Shown one piece after another: positions 16,284 to 24,372 of a DNA stretch of 64,000 bases. The notes beneath the pieces are model-generated. The model did no database searches. It saw only the letters and a program-made list of their open reading frames with translations, and was not told the origin of the DNA. A program made the position numbers and the translations under genes. Source of the stretch: Halopseudomonas pachastrellae (lineage in GTDB: Bacteria; Pseudomonadota; Gammaproteobacteria; Pseudomonadales; Pseudomonadaceae). The stretch is taken from positions 1 to 64,000 of the forward strand of contig NZ_FOUD01000008.1 of the NCBI RefSeq assembly GCF_900114765.1, read 5' to 3'. Every line of letters begins with the position of its first letter. Within the stretch, counting starts at the first letter, position 1.

Positions 16284-18032
16284 TTACGATGAGGAGCGGA
16301 TGTCCTTAATTCCGCTGTGTCTCAGAGCTACTGAACCATGCTGACTATGCAACTGGGCATGGCAATTGGGGTGAAGCAACGCGCGATTTCCCAGCTTGTC
16401 TGACCCACCATCCACACGTCTTACAATGTGATGATCGTGCCAGCCGGTGTCCTTGCTGATCGCGCTCCCGCACAAGGCACACTTGCCTTGCTGTCTCCTG
16501 AAAAGCCACAGAACCTGTTTCCGATAACGCAGCTTGTGCTGCATCCGTTTGATTCTGATCGCTTCCCACTTCAACTCGTGCTCCGGATCGAAGGGGCTAT
16601 ACGCCCCAGGTAGCCGCTTTTGCCGCACGATTGCGGTTTCAGCCAATAGATATAGCTGCTTGTACGTTACTTCACCTTGTTCAGTTTTATAGGGTTTGGC
16701 AAACACCCAATTCCGCCCGCCTATGGAATGGAAGTACTTCTTTCTGATCCATAGAATAGACTTCTTTGGATGCCGCCGTTTTGCCCACCTCCTGAGTCGC
16801 CATTGGATATGCCTATCCAGCGCACTGAAGGTTTCCTTAGCCACTACGGGAGAATGGTAGTTAGCCCACCCCCGCAATATTGGATTCAACCGCCCAATGA
16901 GCGCTTCCTGCGTCATATCCCCACTGCCCCGGATTACTTCTCGTACCTTCCTATAAAACGCCTGCGCGTTTTCCTTGGTTGGCTTGATCAGCAGTTTAGA
17001 GCCCTTGTGATGTGACTTGAGCACGTATTTACGGAAGTTCCACCCCAGAAAATCGAACCCATCTTCAATGCGTACGATCTGCGTTTTCTCCGGAGATAGC
17101 TCCACACTCCGTACAGCCAGGAATGCTTCTATCCACGGTCTGATGGTTTCCTCTAGCAGTTCTTTTGAGCTGGCTAGGACTACGAAATCATCTGCATAGC
17201 GCACTACATTGACCTTGAGTTTGCTCCCTCTGGTTTTTCCGAACTGCTCATACAGATGTGTTTTCAGTTCGGTTTCCAGCCCATTCAAGGTGGCGTTGGC
17301 CAGACAAGGCGAGATGATTCCACCCTGCGGCGTTCCTTCTTCCGTTGCCCTCAGCGTATGCCGGTCAATCACTCCGGCTTTCAGCCATTTCCGAAGCATG
17401 CTCTTGTCCATAGGAACAGACTTAAGCAGCCAGTCATGGCTTATTTTGTCAAAAAAACTTTTGATGTCGGCATCCATAACCCACTGCGGCCCCGTTTTTG
17501 GGGATAGCAGGTGGAATAGTTCCACCATCGCGTCGGCGGTAGATCGGTCGGACCTGAACCCGTAGGATCCGGGGTCGCTTGTCGTTTCTACCACTGGCTC
17601 CAAGGCAAGCAGGTAAAGCGCTTGCATTGCGCGGTCCAGCATCGTGGGAATTCCCAACGGACGCCTTTCCGTTTTCCCGGGTTTGGGTATCCATACCCGC
17701 CGAAGCGGTCTGGGCCTGTACCCTCGCGTTTTTGACAACCTACTAACGGCAGTCCATTTGGCCTTGGGCGTACCCCATGTTTGCCCATCAACACCGGGGG
17801 TCCTACGCCCCCTGTTTTCCGTCACCCGTTTAACGGCCCAACAACGGCCATAAAACGAGCGGGTCAGCAACCGTTGCAGCCTTCCTACTCTCCGCCAGTC
17901 GTTGTCCCGTGTAGCCTGAGCAATCCTTAACTGCGTTTTCCTAACCGACCGATTGATATGACCCCAGTCTAGCTGGTGCCAACCATGGACGGCGGGGGAC
18001 GCAGAATCAGATGTTCCTTCATGATTTTTCAT
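16284..18032 (-). CDS. ltrA: Group II intron reverse transcriptase/maturase with HNH endonuclease
   Basis: Multifunctional intron protein that assists splicing and primes reverse transcription at the target. From ATG 18032 it has 582 residues; GGAGG lies 5 bp before this start, whereas a longer frame to 18089 has no ribosome site. Order: RT domain (GIPTMLDRAMQALYLLALEPV, YGFRSDRSTADAM, GTPQGGIISPCLANATLNGLE, catalytic VRYADDFVVLA), maturase domain X (GWANYHSPVVAKETFSALD..., KKSILWIRKKYF), and an HNH endonuclease (CALCGSAISKDTGWHDHHIVRRVDGG...LLHPNCH). All catalytic motifs are intact, so the element may still be mobile. Confidence 0.95.
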   Translation of the reverse strand: MKNHEGTSDSASPAVHGWHQLDWGHINRSVRKTQLRIAQATRDNDWRRVGRLQRLLTRSFYGRCWAVKRVTENRGRRTPGVDGQTWGTPKAKWTAVSRLSKTRGYRPRPLRRVWIPKPGKTERRPLGIPTMLDRAMQALYLLALEPVVETTSDPGSYGFRSDRSTADAMVELFHLLSPKTGPQWVMDADIKSFFDKISHDWLLKSVPMDKSMLRKWLKAGVIDRHTLRATEEGTPQGGIISPCLANATLNGLETELKTHLYEQFGKTRGSKLKVNVVRYADDFVVLASSKELLEETIRPWIEAFLAVRSVELSPEKTQIVRIEDGFDFLGWNFRKYVLKSHHKGSKLLIKPTKENAQAFYRKVREVIRGSGDMTQEALIGRLNPILRGWANYHSPVVAKETFSALDRHIQWRLRRWAKRRHPKKSILWIRKKYFHSIGGRNWVFAKPYKTEQGEVTYKQLYLLAETAIVRQKRLPGAYSPFDPEHELKWEAIRIKRMQHKLRYRKQVLWLFRRQQGKCALCGSAISKDTGWHDHHIVRRVDGGSDKLGNRALLHPNCHAQLHSQHGSVALRHSGIKDIRSSS

Positions 18033-18579
18033 ACTGTCCTCCAAGAAACCCTGGACGGACGTACCCCTGATGGGGAGGTCCGTCCCCATCGGGTCCTTTA
18101 TTTAGGCTTCAGCAGGTCTTCCTGCCCTCATAAACCAGCAACAAGTCAGCCACCATTTCTGACGTCGGTATGTTTCATCCGATATCCAAGCCATTACAGC
18201 CTGGCATTTGCTTTTTGTTGCCTCCCCTTCCTCACACCCGTCGGCCTTGCTTACGCGCGGCTTGCCAGCGTTAGCTGGCAGGTGGTCAGGATTTCCACGT
18301 TCCCTTCATCGAACCGTTTCACCATTTAGACTTTCTCTTTCCCCCGACAGCTGTGTTGATGCCGTATTCCTTAAACCCACAGGAATAACCAGCTGCGTTG
18401 CCGTTTTGGCTGAGGCCGATAGCTATCGTAGGCCCGTTGATAGTGACGAGGGGTCTGTCGAGAATTCACATATGTTAGTCATGTGGTTACTGCTGCTAGC
18501 CCTATCCCCACGTATAGCTCGCAGAGAAGGCCCTTCCTCACGGTCGGGTTATTAGGACATTGTCGGAGAGGCTTCACAC

Positions 18580-19106
18580 ATACAGGTTGGCCCCGTATGC
18601 ATGCTCTCCTAGCAGACCAGCAGGCATATGCTGGGTCGGATAACGAAACACACGCTTCGTCCCGACATTTCGATGAAGAGCTTGCGCTCTATTATTGAGT
18701 TGCGCCTGCGCTTCGCAGCGTTGGCATGGCAGACGCAACTGTCCCTAGGCAGGGGCAGATGGCCGCCCCTAGGGCACGATTTGCAGTTGGACTAATTGTT
18801 TCCAATTATTACAACCGTCACGAAATGGTTAAATTTCAACCAAGATCGCGAATTTTTAAGGCATTAGGAATGCTTTAACGAACACAGCGGCTCCGCCCCT
18901 GTCTTCTTGTGCTTGCTAGCAACTCTCATGCTGTTTTTCTTGTTTATCAACAAGTTGGGATCAACGGGCCAGCTACCCTACTCCATGAGCGCGACACGTG
19001 TCGCACAGGTTGGGTTATCCTACCCCACTTCAGCCGAGGGCGGTATGACCCGCAGCAGCCGTCTGCCGGCTCGCCCTTCGACCACGCCGTACAACAGGAA
19101 ACCTGC
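18580..19106. other. Intergenic region upstream of the M16 peptidase operon
   Basis: About 525 bp without a credible gene. It holds a GAGCTTGCGCTC mini-hairpin, a dyad GTTGCG...CGCAAC (about 18699-18739), a GC-rich stem CCCTAGG...CCTAGGG around 18744-18775, then an AT-rich stretch (18795-18880) that could contain promoters. Short frames running through it into the M16 gene lack family similarity. This was probably the original ftsY/M16 divergent promoter before the intron inserted. Confidence 0.5.
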
Positions 19107-20453
19107 ATGCAGCCCTTGCGCTACCTCCTGCTTCTGCTTCCGCTGCTGGCACCGCTGGCCCACGCCGAGGCCCGCCAGCCCACCCACAGCTACACCCTGG
19201 ACAATGGCCTGCAGGTCATCATCCGCGAGGACCACCGCGCGCCGGTTGTTGTCTCGCAAGTCTGGTACAAGGTCGGCGGCGTTGATGAGCCGCCCGGACA
19301 AACGGGCCTGTCCCACGCGCTGGAGCACATGATGTTCAAGGGCAGCAAGCACCTTGAGCCCGGCCAGGCATCCCACCTGCTGAGTAGCCTGGGCGCCAGC
19401 GAAAATGCCATGACCAGCCGCGACTACACCGCCTACTACCAGATGCTCAGCCGCGACCAGCTGCCGGTAGCGCTGGAGATGGAAGCCGAGCGCATGCACC
19501 TGCTGACCCTGCCCGAAGACGAGTTCGTCAAGGAGATCGAGGTCATCAAGGAAGAGCGCCGCATGCGCGTGGATGACAACCCCAACGGCCTGGCCTACGA
19601 GCGCTTCCTCGCTCAGGCCTACACCGCCAACCCCTATGGCCAGCCGGTTATCGGCTGGATGCACGACATCGAGCGCATGGGCATCGAGGACCTGCGCGCC
19701 TGGTACCAGCAGCACTATGTGCCGGGCAACGCCGTACTGGTGATTGTCGGCGACGTGTACCCCGAGACGGTCAAGCCGCTGGTCGAGCGTTACTTTGGCG
19801 CCGTGCCGGCCGGCGACGCACCGCAGGTCCGCAAGCCCCTGGAACTGCCGGCGCCCGGCGAGCGCAGCATGACCCTGCACCTGGATCTGCAACTGCCGAC
19901 CCTGCTGATGGGCTTCAACGTGCCGTCGCTGAATACCGTCAGCGAGGCCTGGGAAGTACACGCTCTGCGCCTGCTCGGCGCCGTGCTGGACGGCGGCTAC
20001 AGCGCCCGCCTGCCGAGTCACCTGGAGCGAGGCGATGCGGTCGCCACCTCGGTGGGCACCAGCTACGACGCCTTCACCCGGGGTGACAGCCTGTTTATCT
20101 TCAGCGGCATCCCCAACGAGGCGCGCAACATCGACCTGCCGCAGCTGGAAGAGGCGATCTGGAAAGAGATCGACGAGCTCAAGCAAAACCCGCCCAGCGC
20201 AGACGAGCTGTCCCGCGTGCAGGCCCAGGTGGTCGCCGGGCTGGTCTACGCCCAGGACAGCTTCATGGCGCAGGCCAATCGCATCGGTGAGCTGGAAGTC
20301 GTCGGTCTGCCCTGGGAGCTGGTAGACGAAGACACTGCAGCCCTGCAGGCCATTACCCCCGAACAGATCAGCGAGGTGGCCCGCAAATACCTGACACGCG
20401 AACGCTACACCCGCAGCTACAACCTGCCGCTTGCCGAGGAGGCGCAACCATGA
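19107..20453 (+). CDS. M16 family zinc metallopeptidase (catalytic subunit)
   Basis: Exported pitrilysin-type protease of 448 residues. A signal peptide spans 1-20 (LLLLLPLLAPLAHA). The inverted zinc motif HxxEH is HALEH at 70-74, with the downstream glutamate in EIEVIKEERR (about Glu150). ATG 19107 is preceded by AGGA at good spacing. The gene overlaps the next M16 gene by four bases (ATGA), so the two make an operon and probably a heterodimer in the periplasm. Substrates are unknown; such pairs degrade small peptides in other bacteria. Confidence 0.92.
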   Translation: MQPLRYLLLLLPLLAPLAHAEARQPTHSYTLDNGLQVIIREDHRAPVVVSQVWYKVGGVDEPPGQTGLSHALEHMMFKGSKHLEPGQASHLLSSLGASENAMTSRDYTAYYQMLSRDQLPVALEMEAERMHLLTLPEDEFVKEIEVIKEERRMRVDDNPNGLAYERFLAQAYTANPYGQPVIGWMHDIERMGIEDLRAWYQQHYVPGNAVLVIVGDVYPETVKPLVERYFGAVPAGDAPQVRKPLELPAPGERSMTLHLDLQLPTLLMGFNVPSLNTVSEAWEVHALRLLGAVLDGGYSARLPSHLERGDAVATSVGTSYDAFTRGDSLFIFSGIPNEARNIDLPQLEEAIWKEIDELKQNPPSADELSRVQAQVVAGLVYAQDSFMAQANRIGELEVVGLPWELVDEDTAALQAITPEQISEVARKYLTRERYTRSYNLPLAEEAQP

Positions 20454-22006
20454 GCCCCCGTTCCCCGTTTTCTGCCCTGCGCTGGCTGATTGCCCTGCTG
20501 GTACTGGGCGGCATGCTGTTTCTGCTGGTTGAGCGTGCGCCCGAGCAGTCCATCCCCGAACCGGTCAGCGTGCCCAGCGAGGCGCCGGTGGCCACCGATA
20601 CCGCCAGCGAAGTCTTTGGCGAGCCGCTGCCGGCGCTGCAGTCGCTGGAAGAGCTGGACCTGGACACCCCGCCGGCACGCCGCGGGCTGGACCTGCAGCA
20701 CTGGCAGACCAGTCAGGGCACGCCGGTGTATTACATGCAGGCCGACGAGCTGCCGATGCTGGACGTGCAGATCCTGTTTGCCGCCGGCGCCAGCCGCGAT
20801 GGCGAACTGCCGGGTCTGGCCGGTTTTACCAACGCCATGCTCAACGAAGGCACCGGCAACCTGGATGCCGGCGATATCGCAGCAGGCTTTGAGCGCCTGG
20901 GCGCGCAGTTCAGCAACAGCTCGCACCGCGACATGGGGCTGCTCGGTCTGCGCACTCTGACCGCCAGCGACAAGCTGGAACCTGCGCTGTCACTGTTTGC
21001 GCAGATACTGGCCAAACCCAGCTTCCCCGAGGCCTCGCTGCAGCGTATCCGCGAGCAGATGCTGGCCGGCCTGCGCTATGCCCGCCAGCGCCCGGGCAGC
21101 CAGGCCAGCGACGCGCTCTGGTCGACCCTGTACGCCGGCCACCCCTACGGCATCCCGCCGGACGGGACGGAAGAGAGCATCAACGCGATCACCCGTGAAG
21201 ACCTGCAAGGTTTCCAGCAAACCTACTACAGCGCCGGCAATGCCGTGATCGCCCTGGTTGGCGCGGTTGACCGCCAGCGCGCCGAGCAATTGGCCCAGCA
21301 CCTGGCCGACGCCATGCCGCAGGGCGATGCTGCACCGCGCACCCCGGCCCCCGAGCCGGTCAGCGCCAGCACCCAGCACATCGACTTTGCCAGCAACCAG
21401 ACCCACGTGCTGATCGCCCAGCAGGGCATCAGCCGCGACGATCCGGACTACGCCGCGCTGTATCTGGGCAACCAGATCCTCGGCGGCGGCGGTTTTGGCT
21501 CTCGCCTGGTCGACGAGATTCGTGAGCAACGCGGCCTGGCCTACTCGCCGCGCAGCACCTTCAGCGCCATGCAGGCCCCCGGCCCCTTCTACATCAGCAT
21601 TCAGACCCGCGCCGATCAGGCCGAGCAGGCATTGGACGTAGCCAACCAGGTACTGGACGAGTTCATCCTCACCGGCCCGACCGACACCGAACTGAGCCGC
21701 GCCAAGCAGCAGATGCTGGGCGAGTTTCCGCTGAGCACCGCGAGCAACGGCGCCATCGTCTCGCAACTGGGCGCCATCGGCTTCTATGACCTGCCGCTGA
21801 ATTACATGCAGCTGTTCCTTGACCGCGTGCAGGCCTTGACCACCGGGGACATTCGCGACGCCTTTGCCCGCCATCTGCCCGCCAGCGAGCGCGTGATCAT
21901 CACCGTTGGCCCGCCGCAGCCTGAGCCTGAGACGGAGCAAGACAACACCAACAGCGAGACCGACGGCGACTCGGCCGCCCAGACCACGGAGGGCGAGGAC
22001 GCATGA
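20450..22006 (+). CDS. M16 family protein lacking the zinc motif (partner subunit)
   Basis: A 518-residue partner of the preceding peptidase. An N-terminal membrane anchor lies at about 10-27. Two M16 domains follow, but the position of HxxEH reads LAGFTNAMLNEG, so it cannot bind the catalytic zinc; its R/Y-rich C-terminal domain (GGGGFGSRLVDEIREQRGLAYS) is typical of substrate-binding M16 subunits. The last ~30 residues are acidic and low in complexity. It is coupled by ATGA overlaps to both the upstream M16 gene and rsmD. Confidence 0.9.
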   Translation: MSPRSPFSALRWLIALLVLGGMLFLLVERAPEQSIPEPVSVPSEAPVATDTASEVFGEPLPALQSLEELDLDTPPARRGLDLQHWQTSQGTPVYYMQADELPMLDVQILFAAGASRDGELPGLAGFTNAMLNEGTGNLDAGDIAAGFERLGAQFSNSSHRDMGLLGLRTLTASDKLEPALSLFAQILAKPSFPEASLQRIREQMLAGLRYARQRPGSQASDALWSTLYAGHPYGIPPDGTEESINAITREDLQGFQQTYYSAGNAVIALVGAVDRQRAEQLAQHLADAMPQGDAAPRTPAPEPVSASTQHIDFASNQTHVLIAQQGISRDDPDYAALYLGNQILGGGGFGSRLVDEIREQRGLAYSPRSTFSAMQAPGPFYISIQTRADQAEQALDVANQVLDEFILTGPTDTELSRAKQQMLGEFPLSTASNGAIVSQLGAIGFYDLPLNYMQLFLDRVQALTTGDIRDAFARHLPASERVIITVGPPQPEPETEQDNTNSETDGDSAAQTTEGEDA

Positions 22007-22584
22007 AACCCGTTCGCACCAAGGCGCGCGTCAGCCAGCTGCGCATCATCGCTGGCGAGTGGCGCAGCCGCCGCTTCACCTTTACCGAACAGCCGGGCCT
22101 GCGTCCGACCCCGGACCGGGTGCGCGAAACCCTGTTCAACTGGCTGAGCAGCGACGTACCCGGCGCCCATTGCCTTGATCCGTTCACCGGCAGCGGCGCG
22201 CTCACCCTGGAGGCGCTCTCGCGCGGCGCCGCCAGCGCCCTGGCCGGCGACCTCAGCCGGGATGTGGTGCAGACCCTGCGCGGCCACCTGCAGACACTGG
22301 AGTGCGACCGCGCCGAGGTGGTCCAGCAGGACGGCCTGTCACTGCTGAGCGGCACACCGCCGCGCCAGTTTGATCTGGTGTTTCTCGACCCGCCCTTCCA
22401 TCAGGGCCTACTGGAGCCGGCCTGCACAGCACTGGAAGCCAACGGCTGGCTGGCTGAAGAGGCGCAGATCTATATCGAAAGCGAGCAGTCGCCCAGCCAG
22501 CTGACCCTGCCCGGCAGCTGGCAACTGTACCGTGAAAAGCGCGCTGGCCAGGTCTGGTACAGCCTGTGGCACCGCACAGCGTGA
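22003..22584 (+). CDS. rsmD: 16S rRNA (guanine-966-N2)-methyltransferase
   Basis: Methylates G966 of 16S rRNA in the 30S subunit with SAM. The 193 residues show the family start (SQLRIIAGEWRSRRF...LRPTPDRVRETLFNWL), SAM motif CLDPFTGSGALTLEALSRGA and the catalytic DPPF tetrapeptide (LVFLDPPFHQG). The length is normal. It overlaps the M16 gene by ATGA and the following hydrolase by GTGA, so four genes are packed in one operon. Confidence 0.95.
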   Translation: MKPVRTKARVSQLRIIAGEWRSRRFTFTEQPGLRPTPDRVRETLFNWLSSDVPGAHCLDPFTGSGALTLEALSRGAASALAGDLSRDVVQTLRGHLQTLECDRAEVVQQDGLSLLSGTPPRQFDLVFLDPPFHQGLLEPACTALEANGWLAEEAQIYIESEQSPSQLTLPGSWQLYREKRAGQVWYSLWHRTA

Positions 22585-23582
22585 GCCGCTTTCGGCCTGC
22601 GCGCTGGCTGCCCGGCGGCCACCTGCAGACCCTGTTCAGCCCGCTGCTGCGCCGCCCTCCCCAATTACAGCGCCAGCGTGAACGCCTGACGCTGGCCGAC
22701 GGCGACTTTATTGATCTGGACTGGTTTGGCCCGGACAACCCGGAGCACCCCTGCGTGATTCTGCTGCACGGCCTGACCGGCAGCTCCAGCTCACTGTATA
22801 TCCTCGGTCAGCAGCGGCAGCTGGCCGCACTTGGCTGGCGCAGTGCGGCGGTCAACTGGCGCGGCTGCTCGGGCGAGCCCAACCACAGCGCCCGTGCCTA
22901 CCACTCGGGTGCCAGCGATGATCTGGCCGAGGTGGTCAACCATGTGCTGCTGCGCTACCCCGGGCGCACGCTGGCAGCCGCCGGTTACTCGCTGGGCGGC
23001 AACGTGCTGCTCAAGTATCTAGGTGAATGCGCGGATCAATGCCCGCTGCAGGCAGCGGTCGCGGTCTCGGTGCCATTCCGGCTGGATGAATGCGCCGACC
23101 GCATCAGCGAGGGCTTTTCCCGGGTCTATCAGAGCCGCTTCATGCGCGACATGCTGGCTTATGTCAGCAACAAGAAGCGGCTATTCCAGCACCAGGGCTG
23201 GCATAGCGAGCATGCGCGACTGGATGCGCTGGGCTCAATGGAGGGGATGGATACCTTCTGGGATTTCGATGGCCGGGTGACCGCGCCGCTGCACGGCTAT
23301 GCCAGCGCGCAGGACTATTATCGACGCTGCAGCAGCCGGTACTTTCTGGGCGCAATTCAGGTGCCCTGCCTGCTGATTCAGGCCCACAACGACCCCTTCG
23401 TCTACCCGCACAGCCTGCCGCAGCTGAGCGAACTGGGTCCGCGTACCGAGTTTGAGCTGCATCAGGGCGGCGGCCACGTCGGCTTTATCGAGGGACCGCC
23501 TTGGCGGCCACGCTACTATCTGGAACGCCGCATTCCCGCCTGGCTCCAGCACCAGCTTCAGTCTGCCGCCAGCGGCGAGTAG
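22581..23582 (+). CDS. YheT-family alpha/beta hydrolase
   Basis: A 333-residue cytosolic hydrolase of the YheT/EMB8 family. It begins RFRPARWLPGGHLQTLF, diagnostic for the family. The nucleophile elbow is GYSLGGN, with Asp in AHNDPFVYP and His in GGGHVGF completing the triad. A GTG start at 22581 is preferred since it overlaps the rsmD stop (GTGA); a GTG five codons earlier is also possible. Its last 25 bp overlap the end of the convergent TetR gene. The substrate is unknown, probably a lipid ester. Confidence 0.88.
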   Translation: MSRFRPARWLPGGHLQTLFSPLLRRPPQLQRQRERLTLADGDFIDLDWFGPDNPEHPCVILLHGLTGSSSSLYILGQQRQLAALGWRSAAVNWRGCSGEPNHSARAYHSGASDDLAEVVNHVLLRYPGRTLAAAGYSLGGNVLLKYLGECADQCPLQAAVAVSVPFRLDECADRISEGFSRVYQSRFMRDMLAYVSNKKRLFQHQGWHSEHARLDALGSMEGMDTFWDFDGRVTAPLHGYASAQDYYRRCSSRYFLGAIQVPCLLIQAHNDPFVYPHSLPQLSELGPRTEFELHQGGGHVGFIEGPPWRPRYYLERRIPAWLQHQLQSAASGE

Positions 23583-24208
23583 AGCCGCTCCAACATCACC
23601 TCAACCTCCGGACGCGCCGCCTCGCTGAGCAGCCCTCTCTCCTGCGCCAGCACCTGATACACACCGCGTCGCAGCATCTGCGGCGTCAGGTCATCCTGTG
23701 CATCGTTGAGCATGGTGGTGCAGAGAAAGTTGACCCAGCTGGTCATCAGCAACCAGCTGTTGAGTGCCAGCACCTCGGCGTTGGCATAGCGCGCATCCAG
23801 AATGCCCGCATCAATGGTGCCCTGAAAGATTGCCTCAATCGCATGCAGCGCATGGCGTGAAAACGCCCGGTAGCGCGCCGCCAGCTGGGTGTCGCTGGCC
23901 AGCAGGTGCTCCAGATCACGCAGCATAAAGCGATAACGCCACATGGTTGCGCCCATCGTCTCCAGATAGCGCGCCTTGTCATCCAGGTCGAGCGCCCGCC
24001 CCTCTGGCAAGGCCAGGTTCTGCTCGGCCTCGGCGGCGTAGCGCTCAAACAGCTCGGCAATGATTTGCTGCTTGTTGCGGAAGTGGTAATAGAGGTTACC
24101 CGGCGACATGCCCAGATGCGCTGCAATGTGGTTGGTGGTGACAGCGCGCTCGCCCTGCTCGTTGAACAACTGCAGACTGGCTTCGATGATGCGGTCGCGG
24201 GTTTTCAT
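23558..24208 (-). CDS. TetR-family regulator of the alcohol/aldehyde oxidation cluster
   Basis: A 216-residue repressor. The N-terminal HTH is typical: RDRIIEASLQLFNEQGERAVTTNHIAAHLGMSPGNLYYHFRNKQQIIAELF. The C-terminal ligand domain is all-helical. The gene is divergent from the aldehyde dehydrogenase gene, with a TAGAG-N6-CTCTA dyad between them, so it most likely represses that operon and itself. Its 3' end overlaps the convergent hydrolase gene by 25 bp. Confidence 0.9.
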   Translation of the reverse strand: MKTRDRIIEASLQLFNEQGERAVTTNHIAAHLGMSPGNLYYHFRNKQQIIAELFERYAAEAEQNLALPEGRALDLDDKARYLETMGATMWRYRFMLRDLEHLLASDTQLAARYRAFSRHALHAIEAIFQGTIDAGILDARYANAEVLALNSWLLMTSWVNFLCTTMLNDAQDDLTPQMLRRGVYQVLAQERGLLSEAARPEVEVMLERLYSPLAAD

Positions 24209-24245
24209 GGTCGTTGGTCGGCTTCACTCACGGATTATTTGACAC

Positions 24246-24265
24246 TTTAGAGCAATTACTCTAGA
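24246..24265. promoter_or_regulatory. Putative TetR operator
   Basis: The dyad TAGAG (24248-24252), CAATTA, CTCTA (24259-24263) lies 40 bp before the regulator start and 110 bp before the aldehyde dehydrogenase start, in an otherwise AT-rich promoter region. Its size and position fit a TetR site. Confidence 0.5.
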
Positions 24266-24372
24266 AATACAGTCCATAACGTACACGGCAGGACTCACAC
24301 CCCTCGCCGACAACACCAAAGCCGATAACAACAAGACAGCGCTGGCTCAACAGCCCAGCCGAGGGAGGCACC

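Larger units (their letters stand above)
16175..18579 (-). mobile_element. Group II intron carrying a reverse transcriptase gene
   Basis: Self-splicing retroelement on the minus strand, about 2.4 kb. The 3' part shows a canonical 34-nt domain V (16216-16249) and a domain VI, ending CCCTACCCGAC at 16175. The proposed 5' end is GTGTG at 18579-18575. Immediately upstream, CTGTAT (18585-18580) can pair with ATACGG inside domain I (18367-18362), a plausible IBS1-EBS1 pairing with one G-U. The 490 nt ahead of the protein gene fit domains I-III. The intron runs in the direction of ftsY. The 5' boundary is inferred; the 3' boundary and domain V are firm. Confidence 0.8.

Noticed and set aside
19020-20447. 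A 475-codon antisense frame over the first M16 gene
   Set aside because: The sense gene has a signal peptide and zinc motif; the antisense frame has neither motifs nor start signals.
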